Part shown: one piece after another, positions 15,044-24,251 of the stretch
How positions within the stretch are numbered: position 1 is the stretch's first letter
How the letters are laid out: each line of letters opens with the position of its first letter
Assembly: GCA_026225115.1 (NCBI GenBank)
Contig: JAMFSE010000064.1
Location: 1-52,582 of the forward strand
Direction of reading: 5' to 3'
DNA from: Rhodovastum atsumiense
Lineage (GTDB): Bacteria; Pseudomonadota; Alphaproteobacteria; Acetobacterales; Acetobacteraceae
DNA length: 52,582 nucleotides
The notes under the pieces: model-generated
What the model saw: the letters and a program-made list of their open reading frames with translations, nothing else
Database searches by the model: none
Told to the model about the DNA's origin: nothing
Position numbers and translations under genes: made by a program

Positions 15044-17437
15044 ATGGCGATATCTTTTGGCTCCAGGCAGTTTATCTCACCCGGGCTTCGGGCACAGTTT
15101 CACAGGCGGGTGGCGGAGCTAGGGGCGGTCGCGGTGGCGGTTGTCGGGCTGGCGCTGCTGCTGGCGGTAGTATCCTACCATGCCGGGGATCCGTCTTTTG
15201 ATACGGCCAGCGCCGGGCGGACGCTTAATCTGGCGGGGCCGGCTGGGGCGCGGATCGCCGATGTTTTGCTGCAAAGCTTTGGGATTGCCGGGTTTGCGCC
15301 GGGGCTGATCCTGCTGGCCTGGGCTTACCGGCTGGGGTCGCGCGGGAAGCTTGGGCATTTGAAGATGCGGATTTTCCTGGGCGCGCTGGCGATGCCGTTG
15401 CTGGCAGCGTGTCTGGGCGTGGCAGTTGCGGTTATTCCCGGGCCGGCGGTGCCATGGCCGGTGCCGGCCGGGCTCGGCGGGGCGGCGGGGATGCTGTTCG
15501 CCGGCGGGTTTGAGGGCGTGCATTCGATGCCGGGGGCGGCGGCTGCGGGTGCGGTGATGTTTGTTACTTTTGTCGCCGGGCTGGGGGCGCTGGCGTTTTC
15601 GCTTGGGTTCACGCCGAGCGAGTGGCGGAGCGGCGGGAGCCGGGCGGCGCGGGTGGCGGTGGCCTCGGTTGCAGGCGGCAAGCGCGGTGCCGAGGCGGTT
15701 TCATCCTGGCTGACGCCGTTGCTGCAGAGTGCGACCGCCGAGGTTGCGGCGCGCAGCTGGGAGGTGCCGCTTGGCACCGAAAACCGCAGCAAGCTGATCG
15801 GTGCCGAGCCGGCGCCAATGCCAAATCTGCCGGAGCCGAAATTCAAGGTGCCGGCGGTGAAACAGGCGCTGTTGACGAAGAAAGCGCCGCCGAAGCAGGA
15901 GCGGCTGCCGCTGCTGGATACCGGGTGGAATTTCCCGTCGCTGGATTTGTTGCAGGCAGCACCTGTTAGAACGTCCTCCGGCCCGTCGGCGGATTCGCTG
16001 CAGAGCAATGCCAGGCTGCTGGAGACCGTGCTGCAGGATTACGGCGTGCAGGGGAAAATTGTGGAGATCCGGCCGGGGCCGGTGGTCACACTTTATGAGC
16101 TGGAGCCGGCGCCGGGGATAAGGTCGGCGCGGGTGGTGGGGCTGGCGGATGATATCGCGCGCAGCCTGTCCGTGGTGGCGGTGCGGATTGCGACGGTGAC
16201 CGGGCGCAATGTGATCGGCATCGAGGTGCCGAATGCGAAGCGGGAGACGGTTTATTTATCCGAGTTGTTGGGCGCCGAGATGTGGGACCAGCAGACCGGC
16301 AAGCTTTCGATCGCGCTGGGCAAGGATATTTCCGGCGCGCCGATTGTGGCTGACCTGGCGCGGATGCCGCATTTGCTGGTGGCCGGGACCACCGGGTCCG
16401 GCAAGTCGGTTGGCATCAATGCGATGATCATGAGCCTGCTGTTCCGGCTTTCGCCTGAGCAGTGCAGGCTGATTTTGATCGATCCGAAAATGCTGGAGCT
16501 GTCGGTTTACGACGGAATTCCGCATTTGATGGCACCGGTGGTGACGGAGCCGGCGAAGGCGGTGGCGGCGCTGAAATGGGTGGTGCGCGAGATGGAACGC
16601 CGCTACCGCTCGATGAGCCAGCTCTCGGTGCGGAATATCGCCGGGTATAATGACCGGGTGAATGAGGCGCGGGCCAAAGGCGAGGTGGTGACAAGGCGCG
16701 TGCAGACCGGGTTTGATGCGGAGACCGGCAAGCCGGTGTTCGAGGATCAGCCGCTGGCGCTGGAGGCGCTGCCGTTTATCGTCGTGTTTATCGATGAGAT
16801 GGCGGATTTGATGATGGTGGCCGGCAAGGAGATCGAGATTGCCGTGCAGCGCCTGGCGCAGATGGCGCGGGCGGCGGGGATTCATGTGATCATGGCGACG
16901 CAACGGCCGTCGGTGGATGTGATTACCGGGACGATCAAGGCGAATTTCCCGACGCGGATCAGCTTTCAGGTGATCTCGAAATTCGATAGCCGTACCATTC
17001 TGGGCGAGCAGGGGGCGGAGCAGCTGCTGGGGCAGGGCGATCTTTTGTACATGGCCGGCGGCGGGCGGATTACGCGCGTGCATGGGCCGTTCGTGTCGGA
17101 CCGGGAAGTGGAAGACGTGGTGGCGTTTCTGCGGGAGCAGGGTGAGCCGGCTTATCTCGATGAGGTTACCGAGCCGGTGGAGGATGATACGCCTTCGATT
17201 GCCGGGATGATTGGCGGGAATACCACGGCCGAGGGTAATTTATATGACCAGGCGGTGTCGCTGGTGGCGCGCGAGGGGAAGGCCAGTACCTCGTTTATCC
17301 AGCGGCATTTGCAGATCGGATATAACCGGGCGGCGAAGCTGATTGAGCAGATGGAAAAAGAGGGCGTGGTGAGTAGTGCGAACCATGTTGGGAAACGCGA
17401 AGTACTCGTCAGGCGTGAGCGAGATGATGATGACTAG
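15044..17437 (+). CDS. ftsK: DNA translocase FtsK
   Basis: A 797-residue septal motor that pumps chromosome ends at division. About four N-terminal transmembrane segments (within 25-195), a short linker, then the RecA-like motor: Walker A VAGTTGSGKSVG near 450 and Walker B IVVFIDEMADLMM near 590. The C-terminal gamma winged helix that reads KOPS sites is complete (STSFIQRHLQIGYNRAAKLI). The linker is short compared with E. coli FtsK, as usual in alphaproteobacteria. It stands alone; B and A repeats lie just downstream. Confidence 0.96.
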   Translation: MAISFGSRQFISPGLRAQFHRRVAELGAVAVAVVGLALLLAVVSYHAGDPSFDTASAGRTLNLAGPAGARIADVLLQSFGIAGFAPGLILLAWAYRLGSRGKLGHLKMRIFLGALAMPLLAACLGVAVAVIPGPAVPWPVPAGLGGAAGMLFAGGFEGVHSMPGAAAAGAVMFVTFVAGLGALAFSLGFTPSEWRSGGSRAARVAVASVAGGKRGAEAVSSWLTPLLQSATAEVAARSWEVPLGTENRSKLIGAEPAPMPNLPEPKFKVPAVKQALLTKKAPPKQERLPLLDTGWNFPSLDLLQAAPVRTSSGPSADSLQSNARLLETVLQDYGVQGKIVEIRPGPVVTLYELEPAPGIRSARVVGLADDIARSLSVVAVRIATVTGRNVIGIEVPNAKRETVYLSELLGAEMWDQQTGKLSIALGKDISGAPIVADLARMPHLLVAGTTGSGKSVGINAMIMSLLFRLSPEQCRLILIDPKMLELSVYDGIPHLMAPVVTEPAKAVAALKWVVREMERRYRSMSQLSVRNIAGYNDRVNEARAKGEVVTRRVQTGFDAETGKPVFEDQPLALEALPFIVVFIDEMADLMMVAGKEIEIAVQRLAQMARAAGIHVIMATQRPSVDVITGTIKANFPTRISFQVISKFDSRTILGEQGAEQLLGQGDLLYMAGGGRITRVHGPFVSDREVEDVVAFLREQGEPAYLDEVTEPVEDDTPSIAGMIGGNTTAEGNLYDQAVSLVAREGKASTSFIQRHLQIGYNRAAKLIEQMEKEGVVSSANHVGKREVLVRRERDDDD

Positions 17438-17480
17438 GCTGGGTGGCTGAGTCTGATTCCCTTGAGCGTTTAAAAAGAAA

Positions 17481-17512
17481 AATGGATTGCCGCGCTTCGC
17501 TCGCAATGACGG
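17481..17512. repeat. Family B repeat (B2)
   Basis: AATGGATTGCCGCG...TCGCAATGACGG, the standard short-loop form, 23 bases before an A arm (A4). Confidence 0.85.
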
Positions 17513-17534
17513 CGGTGGGCGGGCATGCCTCATG

Positions 17535-17588
17535 GCCCAGATTAATAAAAGTTTTTTGCGCCGCTTTTTTTCAAAAAAGCGGCTGCTT
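17535..17588. repeat. Family A repeat, single arm (A4)
   Basis: CCCAGATTAATAAAAG, then GCGCCGCTTTTTTTC and AAAAAAGCGGCTGCTT. The hairpin stem has GCCGC in place of GCTTC, with the matching change on the other side (GCGGC), so pairing is kept. The outer end faces the MFS gene start. Confidence 0.85.
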
Positions 17589-17644
17589 GGCTGATCTGCT
17601 TTGGCTGGCCTTGTTGCTGTGCAAGGTGGTTTGTATTTCGGGGG

Positions 17645-18850
17645 ATGCCTAGTCCGATAGTCACGCGCCGGTTGCCGGTTTTGCTCGGGTTTTTGATCGC
17701 GGTGGGGCCGGTTTCGACCGATATGTATTTGCCGGCATTTCCGGCGATTGCGCGGCAATTTCATGATCTGGGGGCGCCGCAGATTTCGCTGGCGGCGTAT
17801 TTTATCGGGCTGGCAATTGGGCAGATGACGATGGGGGCGCTGTCTGACCGGGTAGGGCGGCGGCGGCCGTTGTTGACCGGGTTGGCGATTTATACGGTGG
17901 CGTCGCTTGGCTGCGCGGTTTGCTGGAGTGCCAGTTCGTTTGCGGTGTTCCGGTTTCTCGCGGCTTTGGGCGCTTCGGCCGGGGTGGTTATTCCGCGGGC
18001 GATGGTGCGGGATCTGGCGGATGGGCCGGCGGCGGCGAAATTGTTTTCCAAACTGATGCTGGTGATGGGGGTGGCGCCGATTGTGGCGCCGATGCTGGGA
18101 TCGCTCTCGATGACGCTGGCGAGCTGGCGGTTCATTTTTGTGATCGCTTCGGTTTACGGCGCGTTGGCGGTGGTGCTGATCTGGCATTATCTGCCGGAGA
18201 CTTTGCCGCTGGAACGCCGCACGGAGCTGGGGCCGGGCGCGGTTGCCATGCGGTATGTCGAGATTTTCCTGGAGCGGCATTTTATTACCCATGCGCTGGT
18301 GCTGACCAGCAGTGCTGCGGCGTTGTTCGCGTTTCTGGCGGGCAGTCCACAGATATTTGTCGGGCTGTATGGCTGGAGCACGGCGGAATATGCGGCGTTG
18401 TTCGCGTTTACCGCGAGCGCGTATATCGGGTTTAATCAGCTGAATCCGATTTTGGTGTCGCGCTACGGGATTGCGCCGGTGATTACGGTAGCGAGCAATG
18501 TGTTGTTGGGAAGTACGATGTTGCTGGTTTTGCTGGCCTGGCATCCATTTGGGCCGTTTGCCATTATCGCGGTGTTGCTGGTGGCCGAGTTCGGGTTTGG
18601 GCTGGCGATGCCGAGTTCCATGGTGGGCGCGCTTTCGCGCCATCAGGCGCATGCCGGGAGTGCCTCGGCGCTGATGGGGACGCTGCAGTATGGCGGCGGG
18701 GCTCTGGCGGCGCTGGCGATTGGGGCTTGGGCTGAGAATAGTGAAACGCCGATGGCGGTGGTGATGCTGGGTTGCGCAACGCTCGCGGTGCTTGCGGCGA
18801 GCCTGCGGCCGCGGGTAATCTTGGTGCGAGCGGAGACGAAAAATGCCTGA
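17645..18850 (+). CDS. Bcr/CflA family drug-resistance MFS transporter
   Basis: A 401-residue, 12-helix proton antiporter. The Bcr/CflA signature is VSTDMYLPAFPAIARQF near the N-terminus and the MFS motif A is GALSDRVGRRRPLL near residue 62-75. The substrate cannot be predicted; relatives export bicyclomycin, chloramphenicol or sulfonamides. The ATG at 17645 directly follows a GGGGG stretch. The 3' end overlaps the next gene by 8 bases, so export and the hydrolase downstream are probably co-translated. Confidence 0.9.
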   Translation: MPSPIVTRRLPVLLGFLIAVGPVSTDMYLPAFPAIARQFHDLGAPQISLAAYFIGLAIGQMTMGALSDRVGRRRPLLTGLAIYTVASLGCAVCWSASSFAVFRFLAALGASAGVVIPRAMVRDLADGPAAAKLFSKLMLVMGVAPIVAPMLGSLSMTLASWRFIFVIASVYGALAVVLIWHYLPETLPLERRTELGPGAVAMRYVEIFLERHFITHALVLTSSAAALFAFLAGSPQIFVGLYGWSTAEYAALFAFTASAYIGFNQLNPILVSRYGIAPVITVASNVLLGSTMLLVLLAWHPFGPFAIIAVLLVAEFGFGLAMPSSMVGALSRHQAHAGSASALMGTLQYGGGALAALAIGAWAENSETPMAVVMLGCATLAVLAASLRPRVILVRAETKNA

Positions 18851-19592
18851 TGTGAGCGTTGTTGGGATTCCAGCCTGTACGAAACTGATATCCGGGCATG
18901 TTCAGCATGCGACGCCGGCGCGGTATGGGGCGTCGCTGATTGCGGCTTCGAATGCGATACCGGTGTTGTTGCCGCCGGAGGGCGAGCAGATGCTGGCGGT
19001 GCTGGATCGGCTGGATGGGATGCTGTTCAACGGTAGCCCGTCGAACGTGGCGCCGATGCGCTATGGCGCGGATTTTGATGCGACGCCGGATTTTCATGAC
19101 CCTGAGCGCGATGCGAAGACGTTGCCGATGATACGGTCGGTGCTGGAGCGCGGGATGCCGATGCTGTGCATTTGCCGGGGGTTTCAGGAATTGAACGTGG
19201 CCCTAGGCGGGACGTTGTTTCAGGAAGTGCATAAGGTTGCGGGGCGGCTGGATCACCGGGCGGGGGATGGTACCCGCGAAGAGATGTTCCGGCTGAAGCA
19301 TCGTGTGAAATTGTCCGGAGCGCTGGCACGGATTTCCGGGGCGGATGAGATAGAGGTGAATTCGCTGCATGGGCAGGGGATTGATCAGCTGGCGCCGGGG
19401 CTGGTGGTGGAGGCGGTGGCGCCGGACGGGACGATCGAGGCGGTGCGGGTTGAGGGGGCACGGGGTTTTGCCTTCGCCGTGCAATGGCATCCGGAGTGGG
19501 AGGTGCTGCATTTTCCGGACCGGAAGCGGTTGTTTGAGGCGTTTGGGAAGGCGTGTGCGGCGTATCGGCAGGGCGTGAGACAAGCCGCTTGA
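18843..19592 (+). CDS. Class I glutamine-amidotransferase-like hydrolase (peptidase C26, PuuD-like)
   Basis: A 249-residue enzyme of the gamma-glutamyl-gamma-aminobutyrate hydrolase family. The nucleophile elbow is MLCICRGFQELNVALGG near 108-124 with the catalytic cysteine, and the His-Glu pair is VQWHPEWE near 216-223. It also has FNGSPSNV and NSLHGQGIDQLAPG, typical of PuuD. It overlaps the MFS gene by 8 bases. Hydrolysis of gamma-glutamyl-GABA in putrescine breakdown is plausible; a PuuB-like oxidase is coded at 7.7-9.0 kb, but that link is inference. Confidence 0.9.
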   Translation: MPDVSVVGIPACTKLISGHVQHATPARYGASLIAASNAIPVLLPPEGEQMLAVLDRLDGMLFNGSPSNVAPMRYGADFDATPDFHDPERDAKTLPMIRSVLERGMPMLCICRGFQELNVALGGTLFQEVHKVAGRLDHRAGDGTREEMFRLKHRVKLSGALARISGADEIEVNSLHGQGIDQLAPGLVVEAVAPDGTIEAVRVEGARGFAFAVQWHPEWEVLHFPDRKRLFEAFGKACAAYRQGVRQAA

Positions 19593-19640
19593 TGCCGATT
19601 TGATTTTGGATTTTCTGTCAGGCCGCCGTCGATTCAGTAA

Positions 19641-19693
19641 AGATGGATTGCTTCGCTTCGTGCGAACGCATGCGCGTGACGCTCGCAATGACG
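19641..19693. repeat. Family B repeat (B3), long-loop variant
   Basis: Ends AGATGGATTGC and CTCGCAATGACG as usual, but the loop is lengthened with its own palindrome around CGCATGCG. The ends are intact. Confidence 0.8.
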
Positions 19694-19763
19694 TGGTTGG
19701 GGATGTGATCGGGGTTGGGCGTGCCTATGTTGATCGCGGCTACTCAAATCTAGGAGAATGACC

Positions 19764-20252
19764 ATGGATGTGCAGAGCATTGATGCGGCTTATGGGCAGT
19801 TGCAGACCCAGGCGGAGACGACGGTTCAGGAGTTGAAGGCGCTGGCGGGCAAGCTGCAAGCGGCGAGCCAGGCGGGGAACCCGGATGCGCGGGAGTGGCT
19901 GCTGGATTTGCGGGAGATTGCGCTGGCGATTCAGGCTGAGCAGAATCAGGTTTCCAATTTGTTGCAGCAATTGCATGGGTATGTTGAGAATCAGGCGCGA
20001 GCAGTGAGCCAGTTGCCCGCTTCGGTGCCGCAGAGCCTGCCGCAGGCCGCTTGGCAACCGCAGCCGCAATCGCCGGCTTATCCGCCGCAAGGATATCCGC
20101 AGCAGGGGTATCCGCCGCAGGGCTATCCGCAACTGGGTTACCCTCAGGGGGGCGGGATGCTGGGCGGTTTGTTCAATTCCGGGTTTGGCCGGGCGATTTT
20201 GACCGGGGCCGGATTCGGGATTGGGGATGATTTGATTAACAAGATTTTCTAG
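19764..20252 (+). CDS. Hypothetical coiled-coil protein with PQGYP repeats
   Basis: A 162-residue protein, apparently soluble. An N-terminal half rich in helix-forming residues (QLQTQAETTVQELKALAGKL) forms a likely coiled coil to about residue 75. A middle with repeated YPPQGYPQQGYPPQGYPQ follows, and a Gly-rich end GMLGGLFNSGFGRAILTG closes with FGIGDDLINKIF. The end resembles that of the protein at 13837. I chose the ATG at 19764 rather than 19758 because AGGAG is then spaced 7-8 bases. No known family is certain. Confidence 0.65.
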   Translation: MDVQSIDAAYGQLQTQAETTVQELKALAGKLQAASQAGNPDAREWLLDLREIALAIQAEQNQVSNLLQQLHGYVENQARAVSQLPASVPQSLPQAAWQPQPQSPAYPPQGYPQQGYPPQGYPQLGYPQGGGMLGGLFNSGFGRAILTGAGFGIGDDLINKIF

Positions 20253-20376
20253 CCGGATACCCGTATTGGGTGATGGCGGCGCCTGATTTACCCATAGTTG
20301 CGGCCGGCCGCCTGTCTTGCCGATTAAATGTAGGCCATCTGGTGGAATTGCAACGGGCGATCTCTATGTTTTCACG

Positions 20377-21261
20377 ATGCTCAGAGCGCCAGCGATCATT
20401 TTAGTCGGCATTTCCGTCGCGTTTCTCATCCTAGCGTTGCGTCGATTATCCGTTAGGGATTTTTTTGATTGCAACAAGGATTTGCGTCGCAAATCCTTGA
20501 TTCTGCGCGGTATGGTTGCGCTTATCATGCTGTGTTTTTGCGTCATGGCGGTGCAGTTCATTCGGGAGGGAAACCGATCGGACGGCTTCAGGGAAGATCT
20601 GTTCGGCGCGGCCATTTCGATTTTTATCTCTGCCTTCGTATATGTTGCGGCTGGCATTACCAGGCAGACTGCGCATTTGTTCAACGAACTTGGGTCAATG
20701 CGCACGCTCGCGCACCGGGATGCGCTGACAGGACTTTTCAACCGCAGGTATTTTGATACCGCGCTCGCCAAAGCAATTGAATTCTCGAAATTTGCAGGAG
20801 AGCCGCTGGCATTGATCGCCATCGACATTGATAGTTTAAAGCAGGTTAACGACCAGCACGGGCACGCTTTCGGCGATGAGGTGATTCGTCGTGTTTGCGT
20901 TACGATTTCCGGCGCGAGCCGAGCCCGGGATGCGGTTGTGCGGCTGGGCGGCGATGAGCTCATGATTATCTCTCAAGGGACTGACCATGCGGCGGCTGTG
21001 TTGTTTGCCGATCGGGTACGGCATCTAGTCGAGCGGATTGAATTCTGCCCGCAGCGGGGCGGGGTCTTCAATGTTTCCATTAGCGCCGGCACCGCGAATC
21101 ACCGCCGGAACGAAGAAGCCGCGGATTTGATCTCGCGGGCTGACGCAGCGATGTATCGCTCGAAGATCGGCGGCAGAAATCGTGTCCATCACGATCGTGG
21201 TGAAAATACGTTGCCAATGCAAGATGAAGGTTTCGCCGGGCCGCGCCTGCGCGAAGCTTGA
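20377..21261 (+). CDS. Membrane-bound diguanylate cyclase (GGDEF domain, GGDEL variant)
   Basis: A 294-residue protein with about three N-terminal transmembrane segments (4-21, 42-62, 76-94) and a C-terminal GGDEF domain (about 112-275) that would make cyclic di-GMP. DALTGLFNRRYFD starts the domain, the metal-binding IDIDSLKQVND is at 149-159, and the active-site loop is GGDEL at 191-195 instead of GGDEF/GGEEF. The inhibitory RxxD site is present as RARD at 182-185. The start is uncertain: a TTG at 20317 would add 20 residues. It is a single gene with no obvious partner. Confidence 0.88.
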   Translation: MLRAPAIILVGISVAFLILALRRLSVRDFFDCNKDLRRKSLILRGMVALIMLCFCVMAVQFIREGNRSDGFREDLFGAAISIFISAFVYVAAGITRQTAHLFNELGSMRTLAHRDALTGLFNRRYFDTALAKAIEFSKFAGEPLALIAIDIDSLKQVNDQHGHAFGDEVIRRVCVTISGASRARDAVVRLGGDELMIISQGTDHAAAVLFADRVRHLVERIEFCPQRGGVFNVSISAGTANHRRNEEAADLISRADAAMYRSKIGGRNRVHHDRGENTLPMQDEGFAGPRLREA

Positions 21262-21393
21262 TCGGCAATCGGCTCGCTCGCGTGGTTCCATTCTTGCCGG
21301 CGGGTGAATTAGAGATCAGGACAGCGCCCCGGCATTGGCCAGGGTATCGGGCTGCCTATGTTTTGGTCGGATTATTGGAATAGGACCGTCGGC

Positions 21394-22362
21394 ATGTCTG
21401 AGAACGATTTGAGGGCAAAGCAGCGCGCGATTAAAGCGCAGGTCGCGGCAGCCGATAAGGCGCGGCCGGTAATTGAGATGAAGGGGGCGATGCAGGCGGG
21501 GGCGCGGGCCTATCCGGAGCCGCCGTTTGATCAGAGCAATGCGCAGGTTGATCGGATTGAGGGGGAGCTTTCGCTGGCGCCGCTTTACGATGCGCCGTTC
21601 TGGCGTGGGTCGGGAAAGCTCGAGGGCAGGACTGCCATTATTACCGGCGGTGATTCCGGGATTGGTAGAGCGGTTGCCGTATTGTTTGCCCGTGAAGGCG
21701 CGGATGTGGCGATACTGCATCAGCCGGATGAGGAGGCGGATGCGGCTGTCGTACTAAAAGCGGTAGAGGCCGAGGGCCGCGCGGGGATGGCAATCGGCGG
21801 GGATGTTACGGATCGGGCCTTCTGCTTTGCTGCGGTGGCTGAGGTGGTTGAGCGGTTCGGGAAGGTCGATGTGCTCGTCAATAACGCGGCGTTTCAGATG
21901 CATGTCAGCCGGTTTGAGGATCTGACCGAGGACCATTTTGATCTTACGGTGAAGACCAATCTGTATGGATATTTTCATATGGCGCAGGCTTGTTTGCCGC
22001 ATATGAAGCCGGGCTCGGCGATTGTGAACTCCGGCTCGGTGACGGCGCTTTTTGGAAACTCCGATATTATTGACTACACGATGACCAAGGGCGGCATTCA
22101 TAGTTTTACGCAGGCGCTGTCCGGCAGTCTGGCATCGCGCGGTATTCGGGTGAATGCGGTGGCGCCGGGGCCGGTTTGGACGCCGCTCAATCCATCGGAT
22201 CATCCGGAGAAGCTTAAAAGCTTCGGAATGGAAACGCGGATGAAGCGGCCGGCGCAGCCGGAAGAAATTGCGCCGGCTTATGTGTTTCTGGCATCGCCGC
22301 AGATGTCGAGTTATATCACCGGGGAAATTTTGCCGGTGATCGGCGGATATACGGACCGGTAG
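21394..22362 (+). CDS. SDR-family oxidoreductase (YghA/YhdF-like)
   Basis: A 322-residue short-chain dehydrogenase of the class with an N-terminal extension (YPEPPFDQSN, SLAPLYDAPFWRGSGKLEG). The NAD(P)-binding motif is TGGDSGIGRAVAV, NNAA follows, and the catalytic Ser-Tyr-Lys set is SGSVTALFG...YTMTKGG. Relatives are general stress dehydrogenases of uncertain substrate. The ATG at 21394 has AGGA 8 bases before it and is preferred to the ATG at 21358. No operon partner is apparent. Confidence 0.9.
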   Translation: MSENDLRAKQRAIKAQVAAADKARPVIEMKGAMQAGARAYPEPPFDQSNAQVDRIEGELSLAPLYDAPFWRGSGKLEGRTAIITGGDSGIGRAVAVLFAREGADVAILHQPDEEADAAVVLKAVEAEGRAGMAIGGDVTDRAFCFAAVAEVVERFGKVDVLVNNAAFQMHVSRFEDLTEDHFDLTVKTNLYGYFHMAQACLPHMKPGSAIVNSGSVTALFGNSDIIDYTMTKGGIHSFTQALSGSLASRGIRVNAVAPGPVWTPLNPSDHPEKLKSFGMETRMKRPAQPEEIAPAYVFLASPQMSSYITGEILPVIGGYTDR

Positions 22363-22397
22363 GTTGATGCCATCGTTCAGCTCCAGAATGTCTTGAT

Positions 22398-22423
22398 TTA
22401 GCGAAGCTAACCCACCCTACGGG
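22398..22423. repeat. Family C repeat (C1)
   Basis: TTAGCGAAGCTAA followed by CCCACCCTACGGG, half of the fuller palindromes found elsewhere in the window. Ten bases from the stop of the symporter gene. Confidence 0.75.
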
Positions 22424-22432
22424 ACCTTTTGG

Positions 22433-23959
22433 TTAAACGTAGTCGAGTGCCGTGGTTTCGTCCTGGGCTCGGTCCGAGAGGATTGCGTTGAAGATCGGGC
22501 TCAGGATCGCGGCGACGACGGCGTTCAGGATGACGGTGGCAAACGCGATGTAGCTGGGGATGGTCCAGCCCAGGATGTGGAAGAAGTATAGGGAACCGAG
22601 GAAGTGATTGAGGGTGACCAGATAGGTGGCGGTGAAAATCCCGACGGCCAAGCAGATGAGCAGAGCCCAGCCGTTGAAGAATCGGGTGAAAAACGAGAAG
22701 GCGATGGCAGGGAAGGTCTGGATGATCCACATGCCGCCGACCAGCTGCAGCTGCACGGCGTAGGTGTTGGGAATGACGAGGATGAAGACCAGGGCGCCGA
22801 TGATCATGAAGATTGAAAAGAATTTGGCGATTTTGGTCTCGGAGCCGGCGGAAGCGTTGGTGACGAACTGGCTGTAGATGTCGCGGGTGAAGATATTGGC
22901 CGAAGCGATGGCCATGATGGCGGCGGGCACCAGGGCACCGATGGCGATGGCGCCGAAGGCGACGCCGACGAACCAGCCTGGGAAGGCGTTGAGGATTAGC
23001 GCCGGCACGGAAAAACTGGTGCCGAAACGTTTAAATCCGTCGGCGAATTGCGGCATGGTGGAGACGCCGGAGGCAACGGCCATGAAGCCGAGCAAGGCGA
23101 GCAGCCCAAGCATGATGGTGTAGGCGGGAAGCAGGGCGGCGTTGCGGCGGATCACGCGCGGGCCGCTGGAGCTTAGGATGCCGGTAGTGGTGTGCGGGTA
23201 GAGGAACAGCGCCATGGCGGAGCCGAAGGCCAGGGTCGCGTACCCGGTATAGGCGCCGGTGCTGTGCGCCGGCGGGGTTGGCAGCAGCAGTTTCGCCGGC
23301 GGGATTTTGGCGAAGATCGCGCCAAAGCCCCCGAGTTCGGCCGGGATAACGATAATGGCGACGATGACGGTGAGGTAGATCAGCAGATCCTTCACGACCG
23401 AGATCATGGCCGGCGCGCGCAGACCGGAGGTGTAGGTGAAGGCGGCGAGCACCAGGAAGGCGATGGCCAGCGGGATGTGCCCCGGGATGCCGAGCGCGCC
23501 GATAACGGTGTGCATGCCGATGAGCTGCAAGGCGATATAGGGCATGGTCGCGAAGATGCCGGTGACGCCGATGGCGAGGCCGAGCCAGCGATTGCCGTAG
23601 CGGCCGCGGACGAATTCAGGGCCGGTGATGTAGCCGTGTTTCTGCGCGACTTTCCAGAGCTTAGGGAACACCAGATAGAGAATGGGATAGCAGACGACCG
23701 TGTAGGGGACGGCGAAAAAGCCGACCGCGCCGGCGCCGTAGATGAGCGCCGGAATGGCGATGAAGGTATAGGCGGTGTAGGCGTCGCCACCGATCAGGAA
23801 CCAGGAAATCCAGGTGCCGAAGCGGCGGCCGCCGAGGCCCCATTCCTCGATGCTGTGCAGATCGGCTGATTTCCAGCGGCCGGCGGTGAAGCCGAGGATG
23901 ATGACGAAGGCGATCAGCGCCAGGAAGACCGCGGTTGCGATGGGATAAGGGAGGTGCAT
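22433..23959 (-). CDS. Sodium:solute symporter (SSS family), probable monocarboxylate permease
   Basis: A 508-residue permease with about 13 hydrophobic helices. It has the SSS-type start FTAGRWKSADLHSIEEWGLG and GGDAYTAYTFIAIP, and the conserved SANIFTRDIY segment in the later half. Pairing with a DUF3311 gene directly upstream (overlapping by one base, TAATG) is characteristic of MctP-like lactate/pyruvate or other monocarboxylate permeases. The substrate is inferred from this pairing. Confidence 0.88.
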   Translation of the reverse strand: MHLPYPIATAVFLALIAFVIILGFTAGRWKSADLHSIEEWGLGGRRFGTWISWFLIGGDAYTAYTFIAIPALIYGAGAVGFFAVPYTVVCYPILYLVFPKLWKVAQKHGYITGPEFVRGRYGNRWLGLAIGVTGIFATMPYIALQLIGMHTVIGALGIPGHIPLAIAFLVLAAFTYTSGLRAPAMISVVKDLLIYLTVIVAIIVIPAELGGFGAIFAKIPPAKLLLPTPPAHSTGAYTGYATLAFGSAMALFLYPHTTTGILSSSGPRVIRRNAALLPAYTIMLGLLALLGFMAVASGVSTMPQFADGFKRFGTSFSVPALILNAFPGWFVGVAFGAIAIGALVPAAIMAIASANIFTRDIYSQFVTNASAGSETKIAKFFSIFMIIGALVFILVIPNTYAVQLQLVGGMWIIQTFPAIAFSFFTRFFNGWALLICLAVGIFTATYLVTLNHFLGSLYFFHILGWTIPSYIAFATVILNAVVAAILSPIFNAILSDRAQDETTALDYV

Positions 23960-24186
23960 TATTCGGCTCCGTTATCTTCGGCGCGGAACACCAGGAAGAT
24001 GAGGATGGAGGCGACCGGCACGCAGGCGATCTGGTACCAATAGAAGAAGGGGAAGCCGAAAAGCGTTGGGGTGACGCGGTTGAAGAACGGCACCGCCAGG
24101 GTAGCGACGAAGATGACCAGGAAAAGGATGCGTAACGGGCTGGCGCGGCGGCGTGGCGCACCGGGGGTGGAGGCGTCGGTTTTCAT
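23959..24186 (-). CDS. DUF3311 small membrane protein
   Basis: A 75-residue protein with two hydrophobic helices and the family pattern PTLFGFPFFYWYQ. It is coded one base-overlap upstream of the SSS permease, its usual partner, and probably assists that transporter as an accessory subunit. The ATG at 24186 follows AGAGGAATCGCC. Confidence 0.88.
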   Translation of the reverse strand: MKTDASTPGAPRRRASPLRILFLVIFVATLAVPFFNRVTPTLFGFPFFYWYQIACVPVASILIFLVFRAEDNGAE

Positions 24187-24251
24187 GGCGATTCCTCTTT
24201 TATTTGGCAGATTCGGTAATCCTTTGCATTGAGTTGGGCAAGTCCGTCCTA

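Noticed and set aside
17240-18652. Leftward 470-residue open frame antisense to ftsK end and the MFS gene
   Set aside because: Composition is Arg/His/Gln-rich shadow; it spans the B and A repeats and has no known domain.
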